Source: Dendrobium chrysotoxum
Lineage: Eukaryota > Streptophyta > Magnoliopsida > Asparagales > Orchidaceae
Reading direction: 5' to 3'
Assembly: GCA_019925795.1 (NCBI GenBank)
Contig: CM034300.1
Location: 78,143,360 to 78,207,359, forward strand
Length of the DNA: 64,000 nt
In this document: positions 36,757-48,689 of the stretch, piece after piece
Layout of the letters: every line of letters begins with the position of its first letter
Numbering within the stretch: the stretch's first letter is position 1
The notes under the pieces: model-generated
What the model saw: the letters and a program-made list of their open reading frames with translations, nothing else
Databases searched by the model: none
What the model was told of the DNA's origin: nothing
Translations under genes and position numbers: made by a program

Positions 36757-36769
36757 GAAAATAGGGGGG
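36757..36769 (+). other. Polypurine tract of the LARD-like element
   Basis: GAAAATAGGGGGG stands four bases before the 3' LTR. It is the same tract and spacing as at 8671. Confidence 0.85.
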
Positions 36770-36773
36770 CAAC

Positions 36774-37760
36774 TGATATGTCACCAAAAATTGCCCTGAT
36801 CAGGCATGAATCTCGAGTCATATCTAAGTAAGAAACTTTTGAAATTAAAATTGGGACCATTTGACTCTGATTTCAGCAAGCTTATAATCAAATTAAACAT
36901 CTTAAGAAGACGAAATAAACAACACCAAATTCGATCCAATCTGAGCCCAAATGGGTCCAAATCAAATGAACAAAGCCTATTTGAAAGCTTTAGAGCATTA
37001 ATTAGATCACCAAATGATATTCATATGTGACGTGCTTATAGTCTAATCGAGTGACTCAACAAGACAAATTCAACGAGCCCATGATCGTCAAATTTCGACA
37101 TCATTAAAACACTAAAATGCAATATATATAATCCATAATAGAGGGAGTTAACACCGGCCATCCATTGAAACACTTTCAATATGCCCTTGATCTTCTTCTT
37201 ATTTACTAATTTCCATTGCACCCATTTTCTAACTATCGTCAGAATTCTTCCCAGATGTTACCGATGCTAGATCACCTCTCATCATAGTTGCCTGCCGACT
37301 ATGGTCCTTCAGATCACCATCGCCGGCCGACTATGGTCTCTCCGACCATCATCGCCCGCCGACTACGGTCTCTCTTGCTATCGTCGCCTGACTACAGTCT
37401 TTCCAACCACCATTGCTCGCTGACTCTGGTCTCTCCGACCACCATTGCCTGACTACGGTCTTATTGACTAAACAAACAAGCCAATGCTCTTTAAGAACAA
37501 CTGCAATGTTATAGTGTATTCTATATAATGCTATATTGAGCCAACACCCTCTTCCGAGGAAAGGTATTGTTTGTAACCAACCACCAATACTAGCGATTCA
37601 TTTAAACTGGGCTAGGCTTCGTGTTTTTTCCCTTTTCAAGGTTTTCCACGTAAAAATTATGGTGTCTTTTATTAATGTTACACACTCTCTTTTATATGTT
37701 TGTGTCCTGAATTTTCGTACAAAGCTAGTACGCTAAATTGTACATCTCTCTAACGCAACA
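36774..37760 (+). repeat. 3' LTR of the LARD-like element (987 bp)
   Basis: It starts TGATATGTCACC and ends TAACGCAACA, followed by the ATATT duplication. Compared with the 5' LTR it lacks about 160 bp covering the TATA box and poly-G run, and the 644-bp duplication. Confidence 0.85.
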
Positions 37761-37789
37761 ATATTTATAGATACAAAATAATGAATAAT

Positions 37790-37948
37790 AAGGAAAATGA
37801 ATTGACACCCGGAAATGAATGCTAATTTAACACATATATACTAAGCGAAAGGAAAAGAAATGAATCAACACCCGTAATGAATATTAATTTAAAACATAGT
37901 CTAAATAAAAGAAAATTAAAAGAAAAGTGAATTAACACCCATAATTCA
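37790..37948. repeat. Three diverged copies of a 63-67-bp unit
   Basis: GAATTGACACCC, GAATCAACACCC and GAATTAACACCC stand near 37799, 37862 and 37929, each with AATGAAT-CTAATTTAA-like sequence behind it. Confidence 0.65.
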
Positions 37949-37956
37949 TCCTCAAG

Positions 37957-38428
37957 TAGGGGTGTCAAAATGGATTTTCGAGTCGGGTTCAGGTCGAACC
38001 CGGAATTGACCCGGATCCAAATGGGTTGACCTGAACCAAACCCAATTTCATAAACAGGTCGAAAATTCAGACCCAGACTCAACCCGCCGGGTTATCGGGT
38101 TGACCCGACCAGACTCGTGAACTCGGTATATAGCCATCACAACTAGTTCGGGCTCGAGCGATAGTGAGGTGCGAGCCTGCACGGTGCTGGCGCAAGTCTG
38201 GGTGCGGAGTTCAGACACGAGCACCGAAGGGCTTGCTGCGGGCAATCGCGACATGGGATCTTGCATAGGATCACGCTGCAGGAGAGGTTTCCTGTTAATT
38301 TTGTGTTAATTTCAAATTTCGGGTCAACCCGAACCCGACCCTTCTGACAAATGGGTTGACTCAAATCTAAAATTTTTCGTGTTGGGTCCAAATCAAATTT
38401 CAAGTCGGGCCAAATATTGATACCCCTA
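37957..38428. mobile_element. hAT-family MITE with perfect 8-bp target duplication
   Basis: The ends are TAGGGGTGTCAAA and its inverted partner TTGATACCCCTA. TCCTCAAG occurs directly on both sides (37949-37956 and 38429-38436). The 8-bp duplication and the TAGGGGTGTCAA ends fit hAT. The 472-bp interior is non-coding and rich in GGGTTGACCC/CCCGA words that fold back on each other. Confidence 0.9.
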
Positions 38429-38436
38429 TCCTCAAG

Positions 38437-39230
38437 TATAAGTAATGGAGAGTGCAAGCTTCTCCCTAATTAATCCGGATGAGGAAATAAGTCTACACGT
38501 GGTCAGAGTTGGCCCGCCCATGTAAACACAATGTCATGTGTGATGTCTACTTGCAATTTACCTGTTTTTATTTACTTATAACAAATTTAATTTCCTGCAA
38601 ATTATTTTTTGACCTCCCCACTAAATTTAATTATTCAAACAAATTTTCAGATGTCAATTAAACATCTTCAATAACAAATAAACCCTTGAACTTTTCCAAG
38701 CCAAAAGCTACAAAGTACACTTATTTTTATTTTTCAAACAAATATCAAAGAGATATTTACATATATACCTCAAAATTCCTACATATTTACATATTTAATA
38801 TCAAAAAGATGATATTTATTACATTTAATATATATTTCATTTAAAAAAAATTAATATTAATGATATGCTTGATATTATTTAAAAATAAATAAATATCAAT
38901 ATTCAAATAAAAATTTTGTGTTAGCAATATAAATTCCACAGTTTCAAAAGCAACATTTCAACTTCTTCAAAAGCAATTAAGGATTTATTTGAGACAACTT
39001 TTGACAAATTTTTTTTATTTAAAAAAAAATTGCACTTAAAAGCTGCTATAAAAAAATAATAAGAAAATTGTCGAAGGAAGCCTAAACCTAAACTTATACT
39101 ATTTAAGCCAAAAGCTACAAAGCAAAAGGATTTATTTCGTGGGATTGTTATCATGCCGCATGCCTAAACACAATCCTTTGGCAATGAAGCACAACTTACA
39201 GATTATTGATGAAGCCAAAAGCAAAAGATT
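38437..39230. other. AT-rich intergenic DNA, no gene seen
   Basis: No gene is seen. A faint MITE-like pair (AAGGATTTATTTGAGACAAC at about 38977 and its rough complement near 39085) may be a decayed member of the family at 39231. Confidence 0.45.
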
Positions 39231-39468
39231 AAGGCTTCGTTTGGGACGACTTTCTTACTATTTCTTAAAGTCATTTTCTTATAAAAAATTAAAATTTTTG
39301 TACTAAAAAACTGTTTTAAGAAGCTGTAAAAAGCCTGCCCAAACCAAGCATTTGTTTGAGACAGCTTTCTTAATGCCGCTTAAAACAACTTTATAGTCTA
39401 AAATTTTAATTTTTGTGCTAAAAAACTTCTTTAAGAAGAAGTAAAAAAAGCTGTCCCAAATAAAACCT
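39231..39468. repeat. Tandem pair of hAT-like MITEs next to a stop codon
   Basis: AAGGCTTCGTTTGGGACGAC opens the first unit. CTGCCCAAACCAAGC closes it near 39350, ATTTGTTTGAGACAGC opens the second, and GCTGTCCCAAATAAAACCT closes that at 39468. Each unit is about 119 bp. The pair ends 8 bp from the stop codon of the minus-strand exon at 39477. Confidence 0.65.
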
Positions 39469-39476
39469 AAAAAAAC

Positions 39477-40166
39477 TTATGGTGGCAAAGATCTCTTCGA
39501 AATGAAGTCGAAACATATCCCATTTACCTGAAGCTGTTCTTGCAGATTAGTTGCGCCGAAGATGATTCCAGGTGGATATACTCCTCCATTTGGTAAGTTT
39601 TTCCGTTGGCTTAACACAATGAAGGCACACTGAATCAGGATGATGGAGGTGGTCAAATATCCAATCTCAGGGCCTGATACTCTTGTGATTATCTCAGTAT
39701 CAGGCTTTGTTTTCCCCTCTGCTGCAAGTTTGACATCACTATAGCCTTGTCCTACAAACCACATCTTGAAAGTGGCACTATTGACTTCTTCTTCTGTTGG
39801 TCCTCTCTTACTAAACCAACCAAGGGAGAAGAGGCCAGGAAATCTCAACAGAAGCTTCCTCCCAAATGCAAACATTCCAAAGAGACCGATGAAAAAACCA
39901 GTAAATATGAACCGTATGATGGCCCATGGAGACTTTGATCCGATCTTTACTCCGAAATGGGCTGGTTTCACAGTTGGCCATAGTTGTCTTCTCTTCACCT
40001 TGTGCTCGTCAGTTTCAATGACGCCTTGAAGACCTTGTGGGTTCTCCGTAAGAGCTGCAAATGTTCTGCGAACAACAATGGCATCAGCAGAGGGTAGTTT
40101 CAGTGCCCAGAGACCCAATGACTTCTGCCGCTCAATGGATTTAGGTTTGAAAGGAGGACCAGGAAT
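39477..40166 (-). CDS. Last exon of a saccharopine-dehydrogenase-like oxidoreductase
   Basis: An acceptor (TTGCTACAG, ending 40167) precedes 229 codons ending in TAA. The protein matches the C-terminal half of the plant/animal SCCPDH-like family: IPGPPFKP, WALKLPSADAIVVRRT, a hydrophobic segment (IIRFIFTGFFIGLFGMFAF) likely anchoring it in a membrane, FPGLFSLGWFSKRGPTEEEV, and FGATNLQEQLQVNGICFDFISK at the end. The N-terminal Rossmann domain must lie in earlier exons. I found none to 41330, where a hAT element begins, nor beyond. Either the gene has long TE-filled introns and continues past the window, or this is a stranded fragment. The exon itself is open with no damage. The product's physiological role is not established here. 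Confidence 0.82.
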   Translation of the reverse strand: MPGPPFKPKSIERQKSLGLWALKLPSADAIVVRRTFAALTENPQGLQGVIETDEHKVKRRQLWPTVKPAHFGVKIGSKSPWAIIRFIFTGFFIGLFGMFAFGRKLLLRFPGLFSLGWFSKRGPTEEEVNSATFKMWFVGQGYSDVKLAAEGKTKPDTEIITRVSGPEIGYLTTSIILIQCAFIVLSQRKNLPNGGVYPPGIIFGATNLQEQLQVNGICFDFISKRSLPP

Positions 40167-41330
40167 CTGTAGCAAAAGTGAACACAGTTTAGAAGATTTC
40201 TATGCGTTCATTTCCCATCTCTAGAAATTGAAAAGAATAAGATCAAACAGATGCATAAAAGATAAATGGTGAAAAAAATTCTAAGAATTCTTATAACAAA
40301 AATGATGAATAAGAAGGAAAAAATTTCCAGAGATTAACTAGGAAAAGAGATTTGACTGACCGATTAAGTGATTAAATTAGCAGGTGAAAGGATTGGCTCT
40401 TACTGAATGACATAATTAATGATATCAAGGTCCCGAAAGTTATGACTGGACCCACAATTCCTCTTTCTCCTCGAATTTCTTTCATTAATAAGTTCCTACC
40501 ATCTGTGGCTTAAGAATTGGGACACAGACGTTTCAACAAATTTTATTTCAGTCACGAAGGGAGAATTCATAACCAAAAAAAAAATCTACAAAGCACACAT
40601 TATTCGATAGTTTAGCCCAGAAAATAGAATTCACCTAACTCCATTACAAATAAATGCTTGTCATATTCAAGAGCATTAAGGAAAATATATTAAAAAGTAA
40701 CATACTAATTGCATTTGATTTTAAAAAGGAAAGAAAGCCAATAAAAAGAAAGGAGAAGGACCAGCAAGTGCTTTCGGACTCACCCAGAAATCAAGGAAAC
40801 TCAACTGATAAAGAAAGTTTTGCTAAAGCCATTAAGTAGCGATGACACTGGATTGATTCCTTCTTACATTCTTGGTCTACATAAACTTTGACAAAACACG
40901 CATCATTTTTCTCAAATTCGCTAATAGTTGAGTGGCTTTTGCTTGATGGAAATTTTTTTTTTTCTTTTCTTTTTTCCTTTGGGTAATACCAATCAACTGA
41001 CCAAAAACAAGTGTATATGTAGCAGAAACTCATGAGAGGAAGTTGTGCCTTTATAATAAGCTTGAACAGCAGGACTACATATGTGCCAAATTGTTCGTTC
41101 TTATGTCTTGTTTATATTCTTGCTTCAGCAAGAAAAGCATAATTTATTGACTCAAGTTGAAGTGGCTTTGAAAATGTCTTAGGATAAAGCTACAGCCAAC
41201 AAGTCTATATAAGATACCAATTAAGATTCGGAGAATAATTAGTTACTGAATAATAAGAAATTTTTAATGATATCCTAAATATACAGGGAATACGATATAA
41301 TTAAGAGCAGGTTAATCATCATGCAACAAC
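40167..41330. other. Upstream flank or intron of the SCCPDH-like exon, nothing assigned
   Basis: It is AT-rich, with a few purine-rich runs (40725-40765). A minus-strand piece at about 41060-41105 reads QFGTYVVLL, faintly like the family's next exon (FGTYESAVL), but it is too short to claim. Confidence 0.4.
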
Positions 41331-44300
41331 TAGGAGTGTAAGTGAGCCAAGCCGGCTCGTGAGCCGGCTAAAACTCAACTCGTTAAATAGCTCACGAGTC
41401 GAGCTTATGGAGCTTCAAGTTCGAGCTCGAGCCTATAATTGAGCTCGTATATTATACAAGCACAAGGTCGAGCTCAGCCTGACTCGACTTGAAAGCTTGT
41501 CGAGCTACTTAATTTAATATATATATACACATACATGGTCTATTTCCTTCCTGTTGGTTGCATTTCAGACAACTGCAACTCTAAGGCTCTTCTTCTTGTT
41601 CGCCGGCCAGCACCCATAGATTCTTGCCAAATTTTGAGTTTTCACGGTAAACTTCCATGGAATCAAGAAATCCCGCGTCTATTCTCCTCCTCTTCCCTAT
41701 ATTTTCTAGCTTATACATTTTGGTTGTGTTAATGTTGTTCCGTGGGATATTTTTTTTAAAAGTGAAACTTTTAGCTTTTGTTTTCCCGCTTTGGTTGGCT
41801 CATTGTGCTCGATTTCGTGCAGCTATGGAATCGGAAAGTGTAATTTTTTTTTCTTTTGTAACACTTTGGAATGTACACATCTCGTCAAGAACATGTGTTA
41901 TTACTTTGTTATTATTTTTGTTCTCATAGTGTTTGCTTCGAACAGTTCTAACTTATATTTTGTAAATGGAAAGAGCTTTTTTTCATTGATTATTATTTTG
42001 ATTTAAGTTTCTTTTTAATGGATGGACATCTAGTTTCTGTGCTTGTTGATTAAGAGCTTCATGTTTTCTTGTTCGCTTCCAGTATTTATTTTCCTTTTTT
42101 GTTTTCTTTTTCTGAGAGAGGTTTCCCTGTTTGTACTGCAGAGGGGTTCAGAGTTATGAAAATAATTGCCTAAAAACGTCTAGTTTTGTCATAAGGTATT
42201 GGATATTATGAAATCATCATTCTTTATGCTTATGGTTGTTTGAGGAACTTCATCTGTTTTAGTGTTCATGTTTGTCTCTTGCCATATAGGTTTTACATCA
42301 AATGGCTTTTGTGGTGGTCATCCAGTCATTCAGCATGCTACTTGCAAAAAATCCAATTCTGGGGTACAAGGTAAGTAAGCTTATTTTTCTCCATTTCATT
42401 TCTTGTTCTAAAGAGAATTGTCAATTGTCATATATATAAGGCTTTATAATTTGTGTTATTAATATGAGTCATTGCAGTTGTCCTTTAAACTTTGATTCTT
42501 AATGACTCCACATTAACAGAATCTTTTTTCATTTATAAATATTTATGTTATGCTATTTTATTTGTTGTCATTTTTTAATTTTTTAATTGAGTAGAAATTT
42601 ATCAATGCCTGTTCCTTATAATGTTTTTTTTAAATGTATGTTCCTTAATTTTTTTTTAGATGTTGCAGGTTTATCAATAATTCCAGTTTGAGCACTCTTT
42701 ACTACCATCAGTTCTTGCTTCAACTTGGTTTGTTGTAAACTCACTAGAATAGTTAACTCCTTTTATCTTACTCATACCTTTTGCTTATTATAGATTACAG
42801 CTATGAGAAAAATTAACAGTAATGTGTTTTTATGATTTTCTTTTAAGAAAATGCATTTAAAAGTTGAGGTTGATCTTTCCTCTTCTTTTATTTGAAATCT
42901 TTTTGTAGTATGCCAACACCAATAAGCGTAGAAGCAAATAATAGTGAGCCTGTAAGTATTGAAATTGAAAGACTTGATCAACTTCACTCTTATGTTGGTA
43001 GTGACCTGTGAATGAAAATGATACCATTAATGATAACAATGACATTGATGATGAGGTTGAAAGAGGAATAATGAAAACCAAGACAATAATGTAAATGAAG
43101 TGGATGAGGACAATGAGATTGAAAATGTTATAGAAAGAAATAAAGGGAAGGAGACATTAAAGTTTGGGATGAGTTCAAGGAGGTAATTATACCCGATGGT
43201 TAAAAAAAGGAATTAATGCTACCACTGAAAAAAAAAACTTGCTTTAGGAAGTACCGGTGCAACCACTCAATTTAGAAGGTATCTAGAACGTTGTGCTTCT
43301 AGGATTCGTGCCTTGAAAAAATAGAATTTATTATACTTCCAACTTAAAGAAAGTGACAGTTCATGTGCCCAAATAAGTCAAGATGGAGGGTTGTTAACCA
43401 CATTTAAATATGAGCATGACAAAGTAAGAGAGATGATTGCTCATCATATATAAATTAATGAGAAACCATTTTCAATTGTTGAGGAATTTGAATTCAATTT
43501 AGTCTTCAAGTCATTGTTACCTTTCTTTAGGAAATATTCAAGGGCTACTGTAAAAAATGATGTGATGATGATGTATGGAGAAAGGGAAAAAAACTTAAAA
43601 ATTCTCTCAAAAGAATTAGTAAAAAAAGTTTTACTATTAATTTGTGGAAGTCCAAAAATCAAAGAGTATCTTATATGGTAGTAACCGCTCATTATGTTAA
43701 TTGTTATTGGAGATTGCAAAAACTTGTTCATAGTTTTTTGCACTTAACACCGCTTCACATTGCATCTGAGATAGTTGATATATTCTACAAAGCTCTTTTT
43801 GATTGGGGACTTCAAAATAAAGTCTACACAATATCCGTTGACAACACAACTAACAATGATAGAGCTATTAAACTGCTCAAAGATAACTTCAGAGTGAAGA
43901 AGAAACTATTTTTTGAAAGGAGGTTATTCCATATGCGTTGTTGTGTCTATATTTTGAAATTGATGGTGAAGGATGAGATCAAAAGCATTGAATATGTTGA
44001 TAAAATTAGAGATACAATCAATTTTGTGAATGCCCTTGACGCCAGGTTATTAAGATTTGCTGAAGTAGTACAACAACTTCAACTACCCACAAGAAAGCTT
44101 GTATGGATTGTCCTACTAATTGGAAATTAATGTATTCCATGCTTACAGTTGCATTGCAATTAAGAGAAGCTTTTTTCTCTTACAGTGAAAGAGAAATTAT
44201 ATATATGAGCTGCCCAACAGATCAAGAATGGGAGAACATTGAAAAAGTTTGTAATGTTTTAGGCTTCATTAATGAAGTTACTAATATTATTTCAGGAACT

Positions 44301-46330
44301 GAGTATCCTACTACTAATTTATTCCTTTCTCAAATTTGTAGTATAAAGAAAGTCTTGAATGAAGGTGTTATTTCTACTGATGCTTTTATTGTGAAAAGAA
44401 CAAAAAATGAAAGCAAAATTTGATAAATATTGGGGTAATGTAACCTCCTAGTGGCTTTCGGTGCTGTAATGGATTCAAGTATTAAATTTGTTGTGACAAA
44501 ATTTGCATATCCTATGATATACTCGGGCGAAGAAAGCTTTAGAAATATCTTACTTATGCAAAATTTTTTATATGAATTATATGAAGAGTATGTTGTGCAG
44601 TCTGATTCAGATATTGAAGATTCCAAAGGGACATAAGAATTAGCTCAAAAGGCACAAGTAGGTTAACCAAAACTACAAGTTCAGACAAAGAATCTAAAAA
44701 GTATAGTGGATGGTATGAGTTCACCTCTTACGTAATAGCAAAAATAAATAAAAGGCCTGTAAAATCAGATTTAAACAAATATCTGGAGGATGAGTTAAAA
44801 ATAGAAAATGAATGTCAAATATTTAATGTCATATTTTGCTGGAAAAGCAACCAAGCAAAATATCATATACTATCAAGAATAGCAGTTGATATATTATCCA
44901 TTCCAGTCATTATAGTTGCTTTAGAGTCCACATTCAATGTAGGCAAAAAGGTTATTAATACATATTGCTCCAAACTTAGAGTTGAAACAGTTCAAGCACT
45001 CATTTGTGAATCTAATTGCGTTCAGTGCCATTATGGGTTGAAGGGAAGAATCAAGATAAATATATTATAACCAATTTTATTTCTTTGCAATTAAAATCAT
45101 TTATCTGAATATTAAAATCAACATATGAACGCAAGATTATCCTTTATTTTGTAGGAAGAAGATGAAGATGAAGAGGTAGAGATTTCTTTGCCTATTATGC
45201 GAGTCATTAAAAGCTAGAAAAAAGCCCATTTGTTTAGTAATACTAGTTATGCAATTCCTCTTATGAAATAATAACATTTACTTATATATATTTTAGCCAT
45301 CTCAACCTTGGGTTATTACATCAACCACACTTGCATGATGGGGAGGTATTATCGTATCACCTTTTTTTTTTTCATTTTCATAATCATTGTTTAACTGCAA
45401 AAGGTTATGAGAAAATGGTTTGCAAGTTGTATTTGGCTTAAGTTGCTTCCTTCATTTACTCCAAGCTTATTATTTAAGTTGTATATAACTGCTAGAAACT
45501 TGATGATTTTATTTTGAATCAAAGGCAACCTATAGCAGTCCTGCTCTGACTGCAATATTCTTATATTTTTCTTATTGTTTTTGTTCAGGTTCGCATTTAT
45601 ATTCATTGGTTCTAATGATGAAAGAGACTAAAGGCAAGCACATAGGGAATCTTGTCATTACTGGAGAGTTTTTTTAGCTTTACTATGAACATTTTAAATT
45701 GGGATGTCAAATCTCGGATGCTATTTCCAATTATTTTGTAATGGTATGATGTTGTACTGAATTACATATATTGTTTTGCTTTTATTTTTAAATTTGGTAT
45801 TGAATCACTTTATTAAAGAATGCTATTATGCATTAGCACATTAAGTAGTGAAGTGAATTTTCGTGTCAACATCTTTATCTAGTCATATTCTTCATCTATA
45901 AGCAATGATAACCATTATTGGGAGGCAACCCAAGTCTAATGCATATGTTTTTATTATATATGCATAAGTTTAAATGTTTGTTATGTTTGTAGTGATAAGA
46001 AGCCATTAAATTTAAATTCATGGTATTAAAAGCCTACAATATAGTGCTGGAGTTGAGCAGCACTTAGGCCATTCGAACTTGAAACTGAACCTGAACAAAT
46101 AAGGACCATAAGGTCATAATAGAGGCTTGTAAGTGTTGAAAATAAATGCCTAGTTAAATCAATGCTGAAAATAAATGCCTAATAATCATATTCTCATGAA
46201 TCTCCATATCATGATTTGGATTCTTGCCCAGGGTGTCATATCCAACTTAAAATTAAAAAGTCTAGCTTCATATTCGAGCCAAGCTCAAGCTTCTAAAAGA
46301 GCTAGTTAGACACGCTCACGCAGTCGAGCC
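41331..46330 (+). mobile_element. Decayed hAT transposon
   Basis: The left end TAGGAGTGTAAGTGAGCC is a hAT-type terminus, followed by the usual GAGC/CTCG-rich subterminal repeats (41355-41510). The right subterminal part (CGAGCCAAGCTCAAGC, CACGCTCACG near 46280-46325) is present, but the matching terminus is missing where Copia gag sequence begins. A transposase remnant fills the middle. No target duplication can be checked because of the lost right end. Confidence 0.72.
42910..45070 (+). pseudogene. hAT transposase remnant (BED finger, RNase H-like core, hATC)
   Basis: Order of pieces: acidic start MPTPISVEANNSEPVSIEIE (42911); BED zinc-finger tail LALGSTGATTQFRRYLERCA (about 43239-43300); CAQISQDGGLLTTF and AHHI; core ISVDNTTNNDRAIKLLKDNF (about 43830-43890); RRLFHMRCCVYILKLMVKD; CPTNWKLMYSMLTVALQLREAF (about 44106-44180); and the C-terminal dimerisation domain KSNQAKYHILSRIAVDILSIP with LESTFNVGKKVI and KLRVETVQALIC (about 44840-45010). 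This matches the RICESLEEPER-type plant hAT proteins. At least three frame changes and several stops make it inactive. It would cut and paste the element. Confidence 0.85.
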
Positions 46331-46339
46331 TAGCTCCAC

Positions 46340-46904
46340 GGGATCGAGAGAAGTGGAGGATTGGAAGGGAAGAGCGGCTTTGGGTCGGAGGTGCAGGCTC
46401 GTTCCCAGAAGACCGACAGGAAGCGGGGAAAGTATTCTTGTTCTTCTTCTTTGAGAAAGAAAATCATAAATCAGAGCTTGAGTTTTTTCTTCAATATTAT
46501 GTCGATTCAAAGGTTCAAAATTGACAAATTTACTAGTGAAAACGACTTTAGTCTATGGAGGATCAAGATGAAAGCGTTGTTGGTGCATCAAGGGATTTCA
46601 GATGCCATCTCAACTGAAGGTCTTCCAGTAGTAGTAGACAAGGTGAAGGCGAGAGAGATGCAGCTAAAAGCTCATAGCACCTTGCTTCTATCACTTAGAG
46701 ATGAAGCATTGAGGGAGGTTGCGGAGGAAGACTATGCCATAGAGGTTTGGCAAAAGCTTGAATCACTATATTTGAAGAGATATTTAGCAAACAGATTATT
46801 CTTGAAGAAACAACCATACACTCTTCAAATGGAAGATTCAAAAGATTTGAGGAAGCATGCAAATAACTTTAACAAAATCATTCTTGATCTGAAGAATGTG
46901 TGTG
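46340..46904 (+). pseudogene. Ty1/Copia gag fragment
   Basis: An ATG at 46499 opens MSIQRFKIDKFTSENDFSLW, then IKMKALLVHQGISDAI, EVAEEDYAIEVWQKLESLYL and LKKQPYTLQMEDSKDL. This is the N-terminal half of plant Copia gag (the UBN2/DUF4219 type). The homology stops sharply after ILDLKNVC at about 46904. The zinc knuckle and all of pol are absent. The 160 bp before the ATG, open in the same frame, looks like its leader. Confidence 0.85.
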
Positions 46905-48689
46905 GACCTCCGAAAGGGACTACAGACACCATCGCCCCGCGAGGGGAGACAGTATCTGGCCAATGGAAGGGCAGATTCGATCATGCATACGATTAACCAT
47001 TGAGGATAGCGGCTCTCACCAGCACACCCCGATGGGTAATAATATATATGATCTGATCGTCACAACGGGTTTCCCCCACCCGATACATTAGCTCGAATGG
47101 GGTTTATTTGAGAGTGGGATGCGGTTTCCCACGGGGGCCCGTGGTTAATTACATCTCAAGCCGGAGCCTGAGAATACTCTCGATTAAGGATTCTACATTA
47201 TTCTTTCGAAATTGGGATTGGCACATAGGGCAGAGACTAGGAAGTCCTACTCGAAGGGAAAGAGAGGTTCAACTAGGCTTAGTCAACATGCACGGCTCAC
47301 GTCAGCATCCGGAGGGACTAAGGTAGTGAGAAGAAACTGGAGAAAAATAAATAAATCATGCACTCGAAACATGCAGGAGGGAAGGATGGAGGTGGCGTCA
47401 TCCGTGTGACGCGGATATGTAGGGTTTAGGGTCTCTGGAAGACAGAAGACCTACCTACTGATGAGGCGTACTACGGAACAATAGTAGCCTTGAATCCTGA
47501 ATCTATGGTGGGTTTAGTGTTCTACGCAACACTAACACCCGTGTCCTAACTAATGCAATGTAAAACCTGGACTTACCCCGGCCTGGAAGGGGGAGCCAGC
47601 TAACCACCTAATCGCTTTAAAACCATGCTGTCCAGTCATTTATGAAGGATGGGTAGGTGGGTTATAGTTCTCGGAGATAGGGCCGACATCTAGAGGATTT
47701 CCTAGTTGGCCCTGGACTTATGTAGGGTGTATGCTCCTAAGACTAATGCAATTAAAATTTTAATTTAGTTAGTTTCTAATGCAATGCATGCTAGTTAGAG
47801 TATCCGAATCAGGTATGCATAGAACTTTAAAAAGGCTTATAAAAATAATTTTTGGAATTAGACTGGGCTTCCCCAGGTCCGGCACCTCATCCTCATAGGT
47901 CAGATTATCCGGACTCTACCCACGGGCGGGGAAGTGTCTTATAGAAGGAAAGAGAGAAATGCAACGATATGCATGCTACCCCGGACGATTCCGGCAATTC
48001 CCTAGGTCGTTAAGTTTCTAAATTATTTAAATCTTAAAATTTGAATGTTAGTTGGGAGTAGAAAAAGTTTTAGTCCTTAAAGAGCCTAACGAAATCCAGG
48101 CTAAAACAAAAGCGACATGCAAAACGCCAAGAAACTAAGAAAAGCAAACAATCCTAGAGGCACACAATCATAAAACACATCAAAATTATCCAAACAAATT
48201 AATAAATGTCCATAGGCCAACTGCCCTTAATTACAACCCAGGGTCTGCAGAAAATTAAAGTGGCCGGGCACCACTGCCAACAACCCGGATTTCTAATCCT
48301 AAGATTGACGCAAGTTATTCTGAGTGGGATACTCTTGGTCTTCATCTTCTTGATCTTCTCTTTCTTAGACTCCTTGGATCTGAGCTTCCTCGGACTCCTT
48401 GGACCTCGGCTTCCTTGGACTCCTCGGGTAGTAGAATAACCCAAATTTGGATTCCCAAACAGAAAAGGACTATCCTCATATTGGGTGTCCTTTTCTCTTT
48501 GGGCATCCAACCTTTGGATTCTTGTATCCCCACTCAAAATAAACTTTCACAACTCGATACCAAGTTACAAACCATTTACATTAAATGAAAGCAGTAAATC
48601 TAGACTCTCCTGCAAGGTTATCCTAATAAAAATCAACCCAGGCAATTTTATGTTATCTCAAGCAATTTATATAGAAATGAAAATACTCA

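Larger units (their letters stand above)
31995..37760 (+). mobile_element. Coding-free Tat-type LTR element (LARD-like) with perfect 5-bp TSD
   Basis: The element runs from TGATACGTC to CGCAACA and is flanked by ATATT at 31990-31994 and 37761-37765. Its LTRs are homologous to those at 820 and 8687. It has the same polypurine tract, and its interior repeats match the 3' non-coding region of that element. The roughly 3-kb interior holds no gag or pol, so it must have moved using enzymes from a relative. A primer site-like GTGCTGTCTATGGGA lies near 33807-33821. Its 3' LTR is 987 bp; its 5' LTR is about 1790 bp because of an internal 644-bp duplication and extra TATA-region sequence. Confidence 0.88.

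Noticed and set aside
41040..41110. Possible penultimate exon of the SCCPDH-like gene (minus, QFGTYVVLL)
   Set aside because: Only four or five residues agree with the family and the surrounding frame does not continue the match.
42772..43081. Minus-strand frames opposite the hAT transposase
   Set aside because: Shadows of the plus-strand transposase remnant.
48199..48540. 112-codon minus-strand frame rich in Arg/Ser/Lys
   Set aside because: Driven by CTTGGACTCCTCGG-type low-complexity DNA; no domain and overlapping frames on both strands.
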